33,355 bases of DNA from Actinomadura montaniterrae (lineage in GTDB: Bacteria > Actinomycetota > Actinomycetes > Streptosporangiales > Streptosporangiaceae), in contig NZ_WBMR01000096.1 in NCBI RefSeq assembly GCF_008923365.1, positions 1-33,355 on the forward strand, read 5' to 3'. Shown piece by piece: positions 31,965 to 33,355 of this stretch (the stretch's first letter is position 1; the number at the start of each line of letters is the position of its first letter). A program made the translations under genes and the position numbers. A model generated the notes under the pieces. It was not told the DNA's origin, ran no database searches, and saw nothing but the letters and a program-made list of their open reading frames with translations.

Positions 31965-32246
31965 ATGCCACGTAGCCTTAAGAAGGGTCCCTTCGTGGAC
32001 GACCACCTGATGAAGAAGGTGGACGTCCAGAACGAGAAGGGCACCAAGAACGTCATCAAGACGTGGTCCCGGCGCTCCATGATCGTGCCGGACATGATCG
32101 GTCACACGATCGCCGTGCACGACGGCCGCAAGCACGTGCCGGTGTTCATCACCGACGCCATGGTGGGGCACAAGCTCGGCGAGTTCGCGCCGACGCGGAC
32201 GTTCCGCAGCCACGTCAAGGAAGACCGTCGCAGCCGTCGCGGCTGA
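31965..32246 (+). CDS. rpsS: 30S ribosomal protein S19
   Basis: 93-residue S19 of the small-subunit head, forming a complex with S13. The sequence MPRSLKKGPFVDDHLMKKVD and the HKLGEFAPTRTFRSHVKEDR C-terminal block are standard. The ATG at 31965 follows TAGGAG, which overlaps the rplB stop. There is a 31-bp gap to rplV with AGGAGAGAGG in it. Confidence 0.98.
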   Translation: MPRSLKKGPFVDDHLMKKVDVQNEKGTKNVIKTWSRRSMIVPDMIGHTIAVHDGRKHVPVFITDAMVGHKLGEFAPTRTFRSHVKEDRRSRRG

Positions 32247-32277
32247 GCGGGCAGTCTGTAGGAGAGAGGGAACAGCG

Positions 32278-32654
32278 ATGGAAGCCAGGGCCCAGGCGCG
32301 GTTCATCCGCGTCACGCCCATGAAGGCCCGCCGCGTGGTGGACCTCATCCGCGGCCTGCCTGCCGCGGAGGCGCAGGCGGTGCTGCGGTTCGCCCCCCAG
32401 GCCGCCAGTGAGCCGGTGGGCAAGGTGCTGGCCAGTGCCATTGCCAACGCCGAGCACAACTTCAAGCTCGACACGGGCACGCTCGTCGTGAGCGGCGCGT
32501 GGGTCGACGAGGGGCCGACGCTGAAGCGTTTCCGCCCCCGCGCCCAGGGTCGGGCCTACCGCATCAACAAGCGCACGAGCCACATCACCGTGGTCGTCGC
32601 CCCGAAGGACGAAGTCGCTTCGGCCGGCGGTAAGAAGACGAGGAGGGCCCGGTA

Positions 32655-32655
<1 letters not shown>
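32278..32655 (+). CDS. rplV: 50S ribosomal protein L22
   Basis: 125-residue L22, whose beta-hairpin lines the peptide exit tunnel near the macrolide site. It shows MEARAQARFIRVTPMKARRV at the start and the tunnel hairpin GPTLKRFRPRAQGRAYRINK, with no deletion of the kind that gives macrolide resistance. The TAG at 32653-32655 overlaps the GTG of rpsC by one base. Confidence 0.98.

Positions 32656-33355
<700 letters not shown>

Overview
The window comes from a high-GC actinomycete. Evidence: very GC-rich wobble positions, GTG and TTG starts, mce genes, an EF-Tu P-loop reading GHIDHGKT, rpoB and rpoC products close to Streptomyces and Mycobacterium orthologues, and a sigma factor paired with a CU044_5270-type protein. 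The combination suggests Streptosporangiales, perhaps an Actinomadura-like member of Thermomonosporaceae. That placement is inference, because no 16S gene is present.

Region 1 (7-11024, + strand) is one tightly packed mce operon. It holds two YrbE/MlaE permeases, six MCE proteins in the canonical A-F order with the lipoprotein fifth, and two Mce-associated membrane proteins. Most junctions overlap or abut (TGATG, GTGA, ATGA). Together they should form an envelope lipid importer. The ATPase (Mkl/MceG type) is not in the window. The operon ends at a strong hairpin at 11116-11154.

Region 2 (11025-18951) is rpoB-rpoC with a good promoter (TTGCGA-17-TACACT), a leader of about 140 nt with two mutually exclusive hairpins, TTG starts on both genes and two terminator hairpins after rpoC. 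RpoB carries Asn where E. coli has Ser531, plus neighbouring changes in the rifampicin-binding region.

Region 3 (18952-24397) is an accessory block between the two housekeeping clusters. It contains a small secreted four-cysteine protein, a minus-strand ECF-like sigma factor with its CU044_5270-type partner, a divergent aldo/keto reductase, and a tail-anchored Gln/Tyr/Gly-rich protein with a FUS-like low-complexity domain and repeated phospho-threonine-like motifs. Hairpin terminators separate these units.

Region 4 (24398-33355) is the str operon (rpsL, rpsG, fusA, tuf) followed by the start of the S10 operon (rpsJ, rplC, rplD, rplW, rplB, rpsS, rplV, and rpsC cut by the window end). A clear promoter (TTGCAC-17-TAACCT) and a structured leader of about 270 nt precede rpsL. 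A 16-bp hairpin separates tuf from rpsJ.

There is no sign of phage, insertion sequences, CRISPR, tRNA or rRNA genes. Apart from the core machinery, the most notable items are the RpoB rifampicin-pocket substitutions, the prion-like tail-anchored protein, the rpoB and rpsL leaders, and the physical linkage of an mce lipid importer to rpoBC.
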